The notes: generated by a model not told the origin, from the sequence alone. A stretch of 64,000 nt of DNA from Clostridiales bacterium (GCA_015056175.1 SVGT01000005.1:1-64000), one strand, 5' to 3'. Numbered from the stretch's first letter, positions 50,284-58,780 are shown. A program made the numbers and translations.

Positions 50284-51105
50284 TTAGGAAAGAGAATCGT
50301 CGTTTTGAGCGTCAGAAATGTTTTCTTTTTCTGTTTTTTCATCTCGTGTATCATTGCCCTTTTTTGTGAAAACAAAAGGAGACTGGATTTTTATAGTTGG
50401 AATGGACAGCTTGGGGAGATTTACGTTGACTTTGGGTTTGTTGGCCTGTTCTTTTTCCTTTTCTTGGATTTCAAGAAAGTGTTTGTGTTCTTCAAATAAG
50501 AAGCGGTAAGCTGCTTCGGCATCCTCCATATCTATTCCACCGCCGAAGAAAACATAAGTCTTTTTTTCTACATTCACGACAAGTGTCGGGACAGCGACAA
50601 TAGTAGGAGAGATGGGCTCACCAAGATAAGCATAAATTTGGTCGTTCTTGTAAACGTCGCTCACTTTTCCGCTCAAGAAAGCAACTTTGGCAGGAATATC
50701 GCGTAAGCGCATAGAGGTTAAGCGTCTTCCGACTGTCAGCAGATGATATTCCTTTAAGCCAGAAGTATCGATTCTGAGAAAATCCGATACAAGAGTTGCA
50801 GTTTTACCGATCGACGATATGATATCCGGAAGGATGCTTAAGGTAACTGCTTCTCCGAAAGATTTAATCTCATAACTTCCTGCAGAGGGCTTTTCTTTAT
50901 CGTTAAGGACAGCACCGAAGGGTACCATTTTGGTGAATACAAACTTCTTTTTATTCTTTTCACCTTTGCGGGCAAAAAGAGAAAAGGACTGCTCTTCAAC
51001 TTCTTGATAAGCAGGATAAAAAATCCATTCGCGCTTCACCAAACGGAAATCTTTGATTTTATCTAATTGAATTGGAGTGCCGCACAAATCGATTAACTGG
51101 CCCAT
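50284..51105 (-). CDS. orphan protein of unknown function, AT-richer than its surroundings
   Basis: 273 residues, no signal peptide or membrane segment. I do not recognise it. Residues 1-190 look like a mixed alpha/beta domain (LIDLCGTPIQLDKIKDFRLV, YLGEPISPTIVAVPTLVV). Residues 215-273 are a charged, low-complexity tail (EIQEKEKEQANKPKVNVNLP to the Asp/Glu/Ser-rich end). Codon use is clearly richer in A and T than in every neighbour, for example many AAA, GAA, TTT and ATT codons, which suggests recent transfer. It has its own promoter at 51147-51175. Confidence 0.75.
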   Translation of the reverse strand: MGQLIDLCGTPIQLDKIKDFRLVKREWIFYPAYQEVEEQSFSLFARKGEKNKKKFVFTKMVPFGAVLNDKEKPSAGSYEIKSFGEAVTLSILPDIISSIGKTATLVSDFLRIDTSGLKEYHLLTVGRRLTSMRLRDIPAKVAFLSGKVSDVYKNDQIYAYLGEPISPTIVAVPTLVVNVEKKTYVFFGGGIDMEDAEAAYRFLFEEHKHFLEIQEKEKEQANKPKVNVNLPKLSIPTIKIQSPFVFTKKGNDTRDEKTEKENISDAQNDDSLS

Positions 51106-51146
51106 GTTTTTCCCTCGCTTTTTTCGGAAAAGATGTTGTTAACCTA

Positions 51147-51175
51147 ATGATAGCACAATCAAAAAAAGTCCGCAA
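51147..51175 (-). promoter_or_regulatory. promoter of the orphan gene
   Basis: On the minus strand: TTGCGG (51175-51170), 17-bp spacer ending TGC, TATCAT (51152-51147). Confidence 0.7.
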
Positions 51176-51213
51176 CTCATAGAAAATGAAAGCAGCTTAT
51201 TCTTGAATTGTGC

Positions 51214-51242
51214 TTGACACGCACATACTTTTTTTCTATCAT
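51214..51242 (+). promoter_or_regulatory. promoter of the tandem esterase genes
   Basis: TTGACA (51214-51219), 17-bp spacer, TATCAT (51237-51242), 37 bases before the first esterase start. Confidence 0.85.
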
Positions 51243-51278
51243 GGTAGCAGAGAAAAACAAAAGATCGGAGGACTTGTG

Positions 51279-51953
51279 ATGTACAAATACGCAGAACATC
51301 TGGCTGTGTACCAGAGCCCCATTCACCAGAAGGTGCAGATGAATTACTTTGTGCATGTGCCGGTGGATTTTGCGCGGGATGAAAAGCTGCCTCTGATCGT
51401 GTTTCTGCACGGCGGCGGCGAAAAGGGCGGCGATCCGCAGAAGGTGAAGATCCACGGCCTGCCCAGGTATGCATCCGGCGACGGGCTTCCCGTGCGCGCG
51501 GTGGTTTTGTCGCCCCAGGTGCCCGACAAGGGCGACTGGAACTGGTGGCTGCTCCATGAGGAAACCTTCGAGCTGATCCGCAAGGTGGCCCGAAAATATC
51601 ATGTGGATAAGGATCGCATCAGCATGACGGGCCTAAGCATGGGCGGCTTTGGCACCTGGGTGATCGGCACCTTGCACCCGGATTATTTTTCCGCGCTGGC
51701 GCCCATCTGCGGCGGTGGCATGACCTTTTCCGCCCGCCGTCTTACCCAGACGCCGGTGCGTGCCTTCCACGGCGGGAAGGATGATACCGTGCCGCTGGAT
51801 GAAAGCCGGCGCATGGTGGACGCCGTCAACCGCGCAGGCGGCAAGGCAGATCTGATCATCATCGGGGAAGCGGGCCACAACTCCTGGCAGTTTGCCTATG
51901 AGGAAACCAACCTGATCACATGGCTGGCAGCCCAGAAGCGCCCCGAAAAATAA
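51279..51953 (+). CDS. alpha/beta-hydrolase esterase, tandem paralogue 1
   Basis: 224 residues, cytoplasmic. The oxyanion strand is LIVFLHGGGEKGG, the nucleophile elbow GLSMGGFGTW near residue 113, the Asp is in AFHGGKDDTVPLDES, and the His is in GEAGHNSWQFAY. It closely resembles the next gene and, less closely, the esterase at 31370-32020. Likely a carbohydrate esterase or dienelactone-hydrolase-like enzyme. ATG 51279 follows GGAGG. Confidence 0.85.
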   Translation: MYKYAEHLAVYQSPIHQKVQMNYFVHVPVDFARDEKLPLIVFLHGGGEKGGDPQKVKIHGLPRYASGDGLPVRAVVLSPQVPDKGDWNWWLLHEETFELIRKVARKYHVDKDRISMTGLSMGGFGTWVIGTLHPDYFSALAPICGGGMTFSARRLTQTPVRAFHGGKDDTVPLDESRRMVDAVNRAGGKADLIIIGEAGHNSWQFAYEETNLITWLAAQKRPEK

Positions 51954-51972
51954 AGAAAGAGAGAAACAGAAA

Positions 51973-52635
51973 ATGAAGTACGTTGAAAAGCTCCATGTAT
52001 TTGAAAGCCCCTATCACAAGGAGATCAAAATGAACGTGGTGGTCTCCGTGCCGGAGGATTTTGCCGCCGATGAGCGCCTGCCCATGATGGTGTTCCTCCA
52101 CGGCGCAGGCGAGCGCGGCGATAACAAGGAACTGCTGGCCATCCACGGCCTGCTCAAGTACACCCGCCGGGGCGATTTTCCCGTCCGCGCGGTGGTGGTA
52201 TCTCCCCAGGTGCCCAATGAAGAACTGACCTGGAGCCACCTGTGGGCCGAAACCTACGATCTGATCCGTCAGATGGAAAAGGAATACCACGCGGATGAGA
52301 AGCGCATCACCCTCACCGGCATCTCCATGGGCGGCTTTGGCACCTGGGAGCTGGGTATGATGCATCCCGATTATTTTGCGGCCATCGCGCCCATCTGCGG
52401 CGGCGGTATGAGCTGGCGTGCAGGCGCGCTTAAGGACGTGCCCGTCCGCGCCTATCACGGCGATGCGGATACGGACGTGGAGCCCTGCATGAGCCTGGTC
52501 ATGGTGGACGCCGTCAACCGCGCAGGCGGCAACGCCAAACTGACCCTCTTCCATGGCGTGGGCCACAACTCCTGGGCGCCCGCCTATGAGGATACCAGGC
52601 TCATCGAATGGCTCTACGCCCAGAAGAAAGCCTGA
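51973..52635 (+). CDS. alpha/beta-hydrolase esterase, tandem paralogue 2
   Basis: 220 residues. Same architecture: MMVFLHGAGERGD, GISMGGFGTWELG, YHGDADTDVEP and GVGHNSWAPAY. The triad order is identical, but the Asp loop differs (DADTDVEP in place of KDDTVPLD), which may change substrate choice. It starts 19 bases after its paralogue; the pair is probably a recent duplication in one transcript. Confidence 0.85.
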   Translation: MKYVEKLHVFESPYHKEIKMNVVVSVPEDFAADERLPMMVFLHGAGERGDNKELLAIHGLLKYTRRGDFPVRAVVVSPQVPNEELTWSHLWAETYDLIRQMEKEYHADEKRITLTGISMGGFGTWELGMMHPDYFAAIAPICGGGMSWRAGALKDVPVRAYHGDADTDVEPCMSLVMVDAVNRAGGNAKLTLFHGVGHNSWAPAYEDTRLIEWLYAQKKA

Positions 52636-52648
52636 ACGCACAAATGCC

Positions 52649-52677
52649 TTGACTTTTGCCCGGTTTTTTAGTATGAT
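52649..52677 (+). promoter_or_regulatory. promoter of the metG T-box operon
   Basis: TTGACT (52649-52654), 17-bp spacer, TATGAT (52672-52677), just ahead of the T-box leader. Confidence 0.85.
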
Positions 52678-52683
52678 TTCCCT

Positions 52684-52925
52684 TGCGAAGAAGGAAAGAG
52701 TAACCGCGGATGAGCCTCAAGAGAGCGCACGGCTGGTGGAAGTGCGCGGCAAGGCTGCGGCGAACATGGCTCCGGAGCACGCAGGGTGAATCGTCAGCCC
52801 TGCCGTCCTGGCCCCGTTACAGGCCTCAATGAAGGTGCGCTGTTTTGCGGCGTACAAAATCAGGGTGGTACCGCGTAATTTTACTTATTTACGCCCCTGC
52901 ATCACAGGATGCAGGAGCGTTTTTC
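52684..52925 (+). promoter_or_regulatory. T-box riboswitch, specifier AUG (Met)
   Basis: The invariant T-box sequence AGGGTGGTACCGCG is at 52862-52875. Stem I carries the AGAGAG and GGTGGAA elements, and on its 3' side GAAC is followed by the specifier ATG (52766-52768) and a purine, which matches tRNA-Met. The terminator ACGCCCCTGCATC/GATGCAGGAGCGT plus T-run is at 52891-52925. Uncharged tRNA-Met would pair with the T-box and allow read-through into the next two genes. Confidence 0.95.
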
Positions 52926-52950
52926 GTTTCTGCAAAAAGGAGGTGTTCCA

Positions 52951-53478
52951 GTGGCCGGGATTGTGAAGACCTATGCGCAATCGGCCCCTTCCATGCGTCT
53001 GGTGGGCAGGCGCTACAAAAACAGCGACCGGCAAAACGGCACCTTTGCCCATCTTTGGGATCAATGGTTTACCCAGGGGTTGTTTGAGCCGTTGGAAAAG
53101 CTGTCTGCCCCCATCCCGGGGTATGCGGATCAGGATGCATACCTGGGCTTCATGCAGGTGGATGAGGACGATCCGGACGCATTTTCCTACTGGATCGGCA
53201 TGTTCCTCAGGGAAAATACGCCTGTGCCAGACGGATATGAATATCTGGACGTGCCTGCAAACAAAATGCACGTTGCCTGGATCCGCGGGAAGGCGGACAC
53301 GGGCGAAGTATATGCATGCAATGAAGACGTGTGCCTCAAGGCTCTTGCGGAAAACGGCCTGCCCACCCGGGCGCAGCAGGGCAAATGGGCGTGCATGGAA
53401 CGCTATCAGTGCCCCCGCTTTACCACTCCCGATGCAGAAAACTGCATCGTGCTGGATTTTTGTTTCCTCAACCAGTAA
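52951..53478 (+). CDS. GyrI-like/effector-binding-domain protein
   Basis: 175 residues without an HTH, so a stand-alone small-molecule-binding domain. MRLVGRRYKNSDRQNGTFAH, DPDAFSYWIGMFLREN, YEYLDVPANKMHVAWIRG and MERYQCPRFTTPD follow the pattern of GyrI/AraC-effector (SBM) domains. The GTG start at 52951 is set by AAGGAGGTG 6 bases upstream. It sits between the T-box and metG, so methionine starvation should induce it. The ligand is unknown. Confidence 0.75.
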   Translation: MAGIVKTYAQSAPSMRLVGRRYKNSDRQNGTFAHLWDQWFTQGLFEPLEKLSAPIPGYADQDAYLGFMQVDEDDPDAFSYWIGMFLRENTPVPDGYEYLDVPANKMHVAWIRGKADTGEVYACNEDVCLKALAENGLPTRAQQGKWACMERYQCPRFTTPDAENCIVLDFCFLNQ

Positions 53479-53514
53479 AGATATCATCATCATAAAGAAA
53501 GAGTGAATCCAACC

Positions 53515-55545
53515 ATGAGTCAGCAGAAAAAGACCTTCTACATCACTACGCCCATCTACTATCCCTCGGGCAACATGCACATCGGCCATACCTACACCAC
53601 CGTGGCCGCCGATACCATGACCCGCTTCAAGAAGCTGACGGGCTATGACGCCTATTTCCTCACCGGCACCGACGAGCACGGCCAGAAGATCGAGCTCAAG
53701 GCCGCGGAAGCAGGTGTGACCCCCAAGGAATATGTGGACAAGATCGTGGCCAACACCAAGGAACTGTGGAAGCTGATGAACATCGAATACGACGATTTCA
53801 TCCGCACCACCGACGAGCGCCATGAGAAGATCGTGCAGAAGATCTTCCGCCAGTTCTACGAGCAGGGCGATATTTACAAGGCCTCCTACGAAGGCCAGTA
53901 CTGCACCCCCTGCGAAAGCTTCTGGACTGCCAGCCAGCTGGTGGAAAAGGACGGCGTGAAGGTGTGCCCCGACTGCGGCCGTCCCACCGAACTGGTCACC
54001 GAAGAAAGCTATTTCTTCCGCATGAGCAAGTATCAGGACTGGCTCATCGAATACATCGAAAGCCATCCCGACTTTATCCAGCCTGCCAGCCGCGCCAATG
54101 AAATGATCAACAATTTCTTGAAGCCCGGTCTGCAGGATTTGTGCGTCTCCCGTACCTCCTTCAAGTGGGGTGTGCCCGTGGACTTTGACCCCAAGCACGT
54201 GGTGTACGTGTGGATCGACGCGCTGTCCAACTACATCACTGCCATGGGCTACGGCACCGATCATGACGAGCTGATGCAGAAGTACTGGCCTGCCAACGTG
54301 CATCTGGTGGGTAAGGAAATTGTCCGTTTCCATACCATTTACTGGCCCATCATGCTGCATGCGCTGGGTCTGCCTCTGCCCAAGCAGGTGTTTGCCCACG
54401 GCTGGCTGCTCTTTGGCAATGACAAAATGAGCAAGTCCAAAGGCAATGTGCAGTACCCCCAGCCCATCGTGGAGCGCTACGGCTGCGACGCGCTACGCTA
54501 TTACCTGCTGCGCGAAATGCCCTTCGGCGCGGACGGCAACTATACCAATGAAGCCTTCCTCACCCGCATGAACGCCGATCTGGCCAATGACCTGGGCAAC
54601 CTGGTTTCCCGCACCGTGGCCATGATCGAAAAATACTTTGACGGCGTGATCCCCGCATGGACGGATGCCGTCGATGAAGCGCTGGATACCCCCCTGCGCG
54701 AGCATTGCGCCGCGCTTCCCCGTCTGGTGGAAGAGCAGATGGACAAGCTCCAGTATTCTCAGGCGCTTGCCGAGATCTGGAAGGTCATCGGCGAATGCAA
54801 TAAGTACATTGATCTCACTCAGCCCTGGGTGCTGGGTAAGGATCCCGAAAAGAAGGATCGCCTGGCCAACGTGATGAACATGCTGGCCGAGTGCGTGCGC
54901 TATGCCGCCGTGCTCATCGGCCCCTTCATGCCCGCCACCCCCGAGCGCATCTATCAGCAGCTGGGTATCGCAGATGATTCCCTCAAGACCTGGGAAAGCA
55001 TCCAGGAATTTGGCAAGCTGCCCGTGGGCGCCAAGGTGCAAAAGGGCGACGCCCTCTTCCCCCGCATTGACGTGAAGAAGGAAGTGGCCGCGCTCACCGG
55101 CGAAGACGAAAAGGCCGAAAAGAAGGAAGACAAAAAGCAGCAGAAGCAGGAAAAGAAACAGGAAAAGCAGGAAAAGAAGGCTGAAAAGAAAGTGGAAATT
55201 CCTGAAGGCTGCATTTCCTTTGGCGATTTTGAAAAGGTGAAGCTGGTGGTGGCCAAGGTCTGCGCCTGCGAAAAGGTGGCAAAGAGCGATAAGCTGCTCA
55301 AGTTTGATCTGGACATCGGCGCCGAGCACCGCACCGTGCTCTCCGGCATTGCCAAGTTCCACACCCCCGAAGAGCTGCTGGGCAAGAACCTGATCCTGCT
55401 TGCCAATCTGGCGCCCCGCAAGATCATGGGCATCGAAAGCCAGGGCATGCTGCTCTCCTCCGTGGTGGAGCATGAAGACGGCAGCGAAACCCTGCGCGTG
55501 CTGATGGCCGATCCCATCATGCCCGCCGGCGCCATCATCGGGTAA
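53515..55545 (+). CDS. metG: methionine--tRNA ligase
   Basis: 676 residues. The class I signatures are HIGH (MHIGHTYTT near residue 20) and KMSKS (NDKMSKSKGN near 304). The zinc-binding CTPC and CPDC pairs are near 129 and 151, so this is the one-knuckle MetG2-like form. The C-terminal tRNA-binding domain (FEKVKLVVAKVCACEKV to ILLANLAPRKIMGIESQGM) is attached through a Lys/Glu/Gln-rich linker of about 25 residues near 530-555. ATG 53515 is the likely start, though GTG 53503 is possible. Controlled by the upstream Met T-box. Confidence 0.97.
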   Translation: MSQQKKTFYITTPIYYPSGNMHIGHTYTTVAADTMTRFKKLTGYDAYFLTGTDEHGQKIELKAAEAGVTPKEYVDKIVANTKELWKLMNIEYDDFIRTTDERHEKIVQKIFRQFYEQGDIYKASYEGQYCTPCESFWTASQLVEKDGVKVCPDCGRPTELVTEESYFFRMSKYQDWLIEYIESHPDFIQPASRANEMINNFLKPGLQDLCVSRTSFKWGVPVDFDPKHVVYVWIDALSNYITAMGYGTDHDELMQKYWPANVHLVGKEIVRFHTIYWPIMLHALGLPLPKQVFAHGWLLFGNDKMSKSKGNVQYPQPIVERYGCDALRYYLLREMPFGADGNYTNEAFLTRMNADLANDLGNLVSRTVAMIEKYFDGVIPAWTDAVDEALDTPLREHCAALPRLVEEQMDKLQYSQALAEIWKVIGECNKYIDLTQPWVLGKDPEKKDRLANVMNMLAECVRYAAVLIGPFMPATPERIYQQLGIADDSLKTWESIQEFGKLPVGAKVQKGDALFPRIDVKKEVAALTGEDEKAEKKEDKKQQKQEKKQEKQEKKAEKKVEIPEGCISFGDFEKVKLVVAKVCACEKVAKSDKLLKFDLDIGAEHRTVLSGIAKFHTPEELLGKNLILLANLAPRKIMGIESQGMLLSSVVEHEDGSETLRVLMADPIMPAGAIIG

Positions 55546-55600
55546 GGGGCGCAGCCCCTTACATCCCCGCAAGGGGGATTGAATCCCCCTTGACCCCGCA
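55546..55600 (+). repeat. about 55-bp intergenic unit, copy 2
   Basis: It begins on the first base after the metG stop codon. GGGGCGCAGCCCC is followed by a GGGGGATTGAATCCCCC hairpin and TGACCCCGCA. It aligns with the reverse complement of 48366-48421. It may serve as the metG terminator region despite lacking a T-run. Confidence 0.75.
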
Positions 55601-55650
55601 GTGTTCGATGGAAGGGACACGGATTACCGAGCTCGCTTCCGAATGCTGCA
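55588..55650 (+). repeat. about 63-bp palindromic unit, copy A
   Basis: A 27-base block (55588-55614, ending TTCGATGGAAG) and a 16-base block GCTTCCGAATGCTGCA (55635-55650) flank about 20 variable bases. The two blocks are imperfect reverse complements, so the unit forms a hairpin. Both blocks recur exactly in copy B. Confidence 0.8.
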
Positions 55651-55764
55651 GGATGCAGATTTTCGAGGGCAAGCTCGTATCCTGAAATTTTTCCTCCCGG
55701 CGTACATGTCGCCGGTGCGGATTGTCATGGGGCTTTGCCCCAATCCCCGACCGTGAGGCAATCT

Positions 55765-55826
55765 CCTTGACCCCGCAGTGTTCGATGGAAGAGGGAGGGA
55801 TTTCCCACTTGCTTCCGAATGCTGCA
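55765..55826 (+). repeat. about 62-bp palindromic unit, copy B
   Basis: It has the same 27-base block (55765-55791) and 16-base block (55811-55826) as copy A, in the same order, with a different centre. The copies are 177 bp apart. Confidence 0.8.
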
Positions 55827-55891
55827 ATACGTGGATTTGTAGAAAAACCAATCCCGTCCTGCGATCCGATGTATCCGCGGGACGGGATTTT

Positions 55892-55917
55892 TGTAGGGCG
55901 GGGGCTTGCTCCCGCCG
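55892..55917. repeat. 26-bp REP-like module, copy 2
   Basis: Identical to 48090-48115. Confidence 0.85.
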
Positions 55918-56038
55918 TGTTTGCGAAAATGCAGCGGCATGCTTTCCGCTACCGCATGCAGCAAAAAAATCGCCCCGTCGCCAAAGTGCAACTGGGCTTT
56001 TGGGACGGAAACGATATCATTCCTTCATTTCTTCATTC

Positions 56039-56073
56039 AAAAAGACCCTGTACAAAACGTACAGGGTCTTTTT
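56039..56073 (-). terminator. intrinsic terminator of the hslO operon
   Basis: A 15-bp perfect stem, AAAAAGACCCTGTAC against GTACAGGGTCTTTTT, works on both strands. It lies directly after the last gene. Confidence 0.93.
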
Positions 56074-56074
56074 G

Positions 56075-57934
56075 TTACGGTTCGTAGCGCATGCCGATGC
56101 GCACCACCAGGTTGCTGTGCAGCGTGTAGGAAAGGATCATGCTGCCGCCGTCCGCGGTGTAATACACATAATCGATGCGGCCGGATTCATCGTCCAGCTT
56201 ATAGAGCTTGGCGTAGCCGGCGCTCTTGTCCCAGTAGATGGAGCGGTCGCCGTTCTGGTCATAGGTCTGGCCCATGTCGCGGTACTGGGCGACCACGTCG
56301 TCCAGGCGGGAGCCCACCTTGGTGGAGCGGGGGCCGCCCATGGAGGCGGACGAGGTTTCCAGCGCGTAGAGCACATAGCCTTTTTCCGTCATGTAGAAGC
56401 GGCATTCGCCCCAGTTGTAGCTCAGCTTCAGGCAGGTGCCGGGCATCACGTCGGTGATCTCCGCTTCTTCCAGCGGCTCGCCGTACTTTTTGATGAACTG
56501 CTCGTGGGTGGTGGTCAGCACCGTGAAGCCGCCGAAAGTATCGTTCTCGTTAAAGAAGCGCTGGCGGATGGGCTGGTCGATCTTCACCTCCACGCTCATC
56601 TCGTTGCTCACCTTGCCGTACTCGTTTACCGCCACGGCCTTGATGGTCACGCGGCCTACCGGCAATTGCACCGGCTCGCCCGTGTAGATGGGGGAGTTGG
56701 CCGTGGGGCTCTGGCCGTCGATGGTGTAGTAGATGGTCACCTTATCGGCGTTCTTTTCGTCGGGATAGCGCAGGTACACGCGCTGCTTGGTTTTGTAGGT
56801 GTCGGGCGCCAGGGAGCACTTGGGCGCCTCGGGCACCTGCAGGGCGATGGAGTAGGTGGCGGTCATTTCGTCGCTGACCAGCTCGCTGCTCACCGCCACG
56901 GCGCGCAGCTTATGGCCGCCCTCGTACAGGCGGATGGGCGCATCCTCGGTATACAGCGTGCCGCTTTCGGGCAGCGTATCGTTTTCATCGCCGTTGATCA
57001 GGTAGTAAATATCGTACCCTTCCGCCGATTCCAGGTGGATCTCCTTATAGGTGGCGTCCTCCAGACGGTAGGTGTTACCCGGTTCCTTTACCGTAGGCGC
57101 GGAGGGCAAAAGCTCCTCGCGCTGCTTGCGGTAGTCGCTGTATTCCGTCTTTTCGTAGGCATATTTGAGGAAGTCCGCCAATTCCGGATAGCGCTGCTGG
57201 TCGCGCAGCAGGCGGATGCGGGCGTTGTAGGCGGTGATATCCGCTTCGTCAATCTCGCTGTAGAGGCGGATATACACGTCCTCTGCCTTGTCGTAATAGC
57301 CGCCGGCTTCGTAGGCCTCGCTGAGCAGCAGCAGCTTATCGTACAGGTCGTCCCGTTCCGGCTCCTGGGCAAGGGCGGTTTCATAGGCGTTGATGGAGCG
57401 CTCGATGTAGCCCTGATCCAGGTATTCCGTGCCCAGCGCCCACAGGGCGTTGGCATTCACTTCCTGACCCATGCGGGCCAGGATCAATTGGCCCTGATCC
57501 GTCATCTTCAGGTACATAAAGCCGCCCAGTACCGCAAACAGGAACAGGACGATCAGGATGAGCGCAAGCAGCGTCCAGTTCACGTTGCTTTTGTACACGC
57601 GCACCTTTTTATCGTCCCGGCCCCGCAGCACGCGGGCGTCCTGTGCGTTTTCGCTGATCAGGCCGCGCCGGGAATCCGGCTTTCCCGCATCCAACACGCT
57701 GCGCCCGTGCTTTTGCGCGCGGGGCCTGCGCTCGGTGGAGATGGGCGGATCGGGCAAAAGCGGATCGTACCGCTTTTCCCGCACGGAGCCCTCGGTGTGG
57801 CCCTCTGTGCGGGGGCTTCTGCCCTGACGCAGGCTGAAGGCGTCCCTTTCCTCGCCGCCCATCAGGCTTTTGCCGCAATGGGGGCATACGGTGGCGCTGC
57901 CCTTCACCTGCTGCTGGCAATATCTGCAGATCAT
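56075..57934 (-). CDS. zinc-ribbon, single-pass membrane protein with TPR and chitobiase-type repeats
   Basis: 619 residues. A zinc ribbon (CRYCQQQ...CPHCG, residues 3-20) is followed by a basic, disordered stretch and one membrane segment at about 119-142, which would place the rest outside. Residues 160-260 are TPR-like (ALGTEYLDQGYIERSINAYETAL). Two beta domains at about 280-370 and 375-460 contain YDIYYLINGDEND and VTIYYTIDGQSPTANSPIYTG, the chitobiase/hexosaminidase C-terminal (CHB_HEX_C-type) pattern. The last 130 residues are unassigned. Last gene of the hslO operon, 18 bases after the HEAT-like gene. Confidence 0.7.
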   Translation of the reverse strand: MICRYCQQQVKGSATVCPHCGKSLMGGEERDAFSLRQGRSPRTEGHTEGSVREKRYDPLLPDPPISTERRPRAQKHGRSVLDAGKPDSRRGLISENAQDARVLRGRDDKKVRVYKSNVNWTLLALILIVLFLFAVLGGFMYLKMTDQGQLILARMGQEVNANALWALGTEYLDQGYIERSINAYETALAQEPERDDLYDKLLLLSEAYEAGGYYDKAEDVYIRLYSEIDEADITAYNARIRLLRDQQRYPELADFLKYAYEKTEYSDYRKQREELLPSAPTVKEPGNTYRLEDATYKEIHLESAEGYDIYYLINGDENDTLPESGTLYTEDAPIRLYEGGHKLRAVAVSSELVSDEMTATYSIALQVPEAPKCSLAPDTYKTKQRVYLRYPDEKNADKVTIYYTIDGQSPTANSPIYTGEPVQLPVGRVTIKAVAVNEYGKVSNEMSVEVKIDQPIRQRFFNENDTFGGFTVLTTTHEQFIKKYGEPLEEAEITDVMPGTCLKLSYNWGECRFYMTEKGYVLYALETSSASMGGPRSTKVGSRLDDVVAQYRDMGQTYDQNGDRSIYWDKSAGYAKLYKLDDESGRIDYVYYTADGGSMILSYTLHSNLVVRIGMRYEP

Positions 57935-57952
57935 GTGTTCACCTCGGGGTTT

Positions 57953-58780
57953 TTACTGCATCCGGGACAGGGCCTCGTACATGGGGTCGCTGTCGTCAAA
58001 ATCCCTTTCGGGGCATTCGCCGCCCAGCTTTTCGATGGCGCTGCGCAGCTCGATGTAGTCCAGATAATGGGTGGTATCGTCCGCAGCGGCGCGCATGAGG
58101 GCAGGCAGCGCCCGTTCGTCGCCAAGACGGCTGAGATAATCGCTGAGCACGGCGCGGTTGTCCTTGCGGTTTTCAAACAGCTCCATGGCCATCTCAAACA
58201 ATCCGTCGTCCGAGGGGCCGTCGCACAAAAGGCTCAGCATGGCCTCGCGGCCGGCTTCATTGGCCTTTTCCATGGCCTCGCGCATGGCGGGATAGGCCTT
58301 TTCGCCCAGAGATTCCAGGCATTCCAGGGCGTTATCCGCCATTTCGTCGTCTTCCTTGCGGGCAAGCTGCCAGTCCACAAACATCTGCATGGGTTCTTCC
58401 GTGCCGATCTCGCGCAGCAGCGTCACCGCGCACATCTTGGCGTCCTGGGGGGTGCGCTCCTTGTGGATCAGGTTCAGAAGGGGAGATACGCTTTCTTCGC
58501 CCAGCTCGCCGATGCGGTTGAGCAGCATATCCGGCACGGGCACGCGCTGCTTGAAGTAATCCTCCATCCAGTTGACCAGCACCTTGGCGTCTTTGAAGGA
58601 CAGGAAGTACTCGCCGGGCTTTACGCCGGCAATGAAGCTCTGAGGCGTATCCAGGAAGGTGGCATACACCTGGGGCATGGCGTTTTCCATAGCCTCCACG
58701 TTCTTGTAATCCTTGGCGTGCTGCTTCATCCACGCGGTGATGTAGCGCTGAAACTCTTTGTCAAAATCGATGCACTTCAT
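57953..58780 (-). CDS. HEAT-repeat-like cytosolic protein
   Basis: 275 residues, acidic, all-helical by eye. Repeated units such as ESVSPLLNLIHKERTPQDAKMC, ADNALECLESLGEKAYPAMREA and LSDYLSRLGDERALPALMRAAAD look like HEAT repeats. No catalytic motif. Its start overlaps the stop of the TPR gene (ATGA), so it is translationally coupled. Likely a scaffold for protein interactions. Confidence 0.65.
   Translation of the reverse strand: MKCIDFDKEFQRYITAWMKQHAKDYKNVEAMENAMPQVYATFLDTPQSFIAGVKPGEYFLSFKDAKVLVNWMEDYFKQRVPVPDMLLNRIGELGEESVSPLLNLIHKERTPQDAKMCAVTLLREIGTEEPMQMFVDWQLARKEDDEMADNALECLESLGEKAYPAMREAMEKANEAGREAMLSLLCDGPSDDGLFEMAMELFENRKDNRAVLSDYLSRLGDERALPALMRAAADDTTHYLDYIELRSAIEKLGGECPERDFDDSDPMYEALSRMQ

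Larger units (their letters stand above)
55601..56038. other. repeat-rich intergenic island 2 (no protein gene)
   Basis: Apart from the repeat units listed, it holds the hairpins CGGCG/CGCCG (about 55703-55720) and GGGGCTTTGCCCC (55730-55742), and the ATCCCGTCC/GGACGGGAT hairpin with T5 (55851-55892), which resembles 48301-48339. The 26-bp REP-like module follows at once. I see no credible reading frame. Confidence 0.7.
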
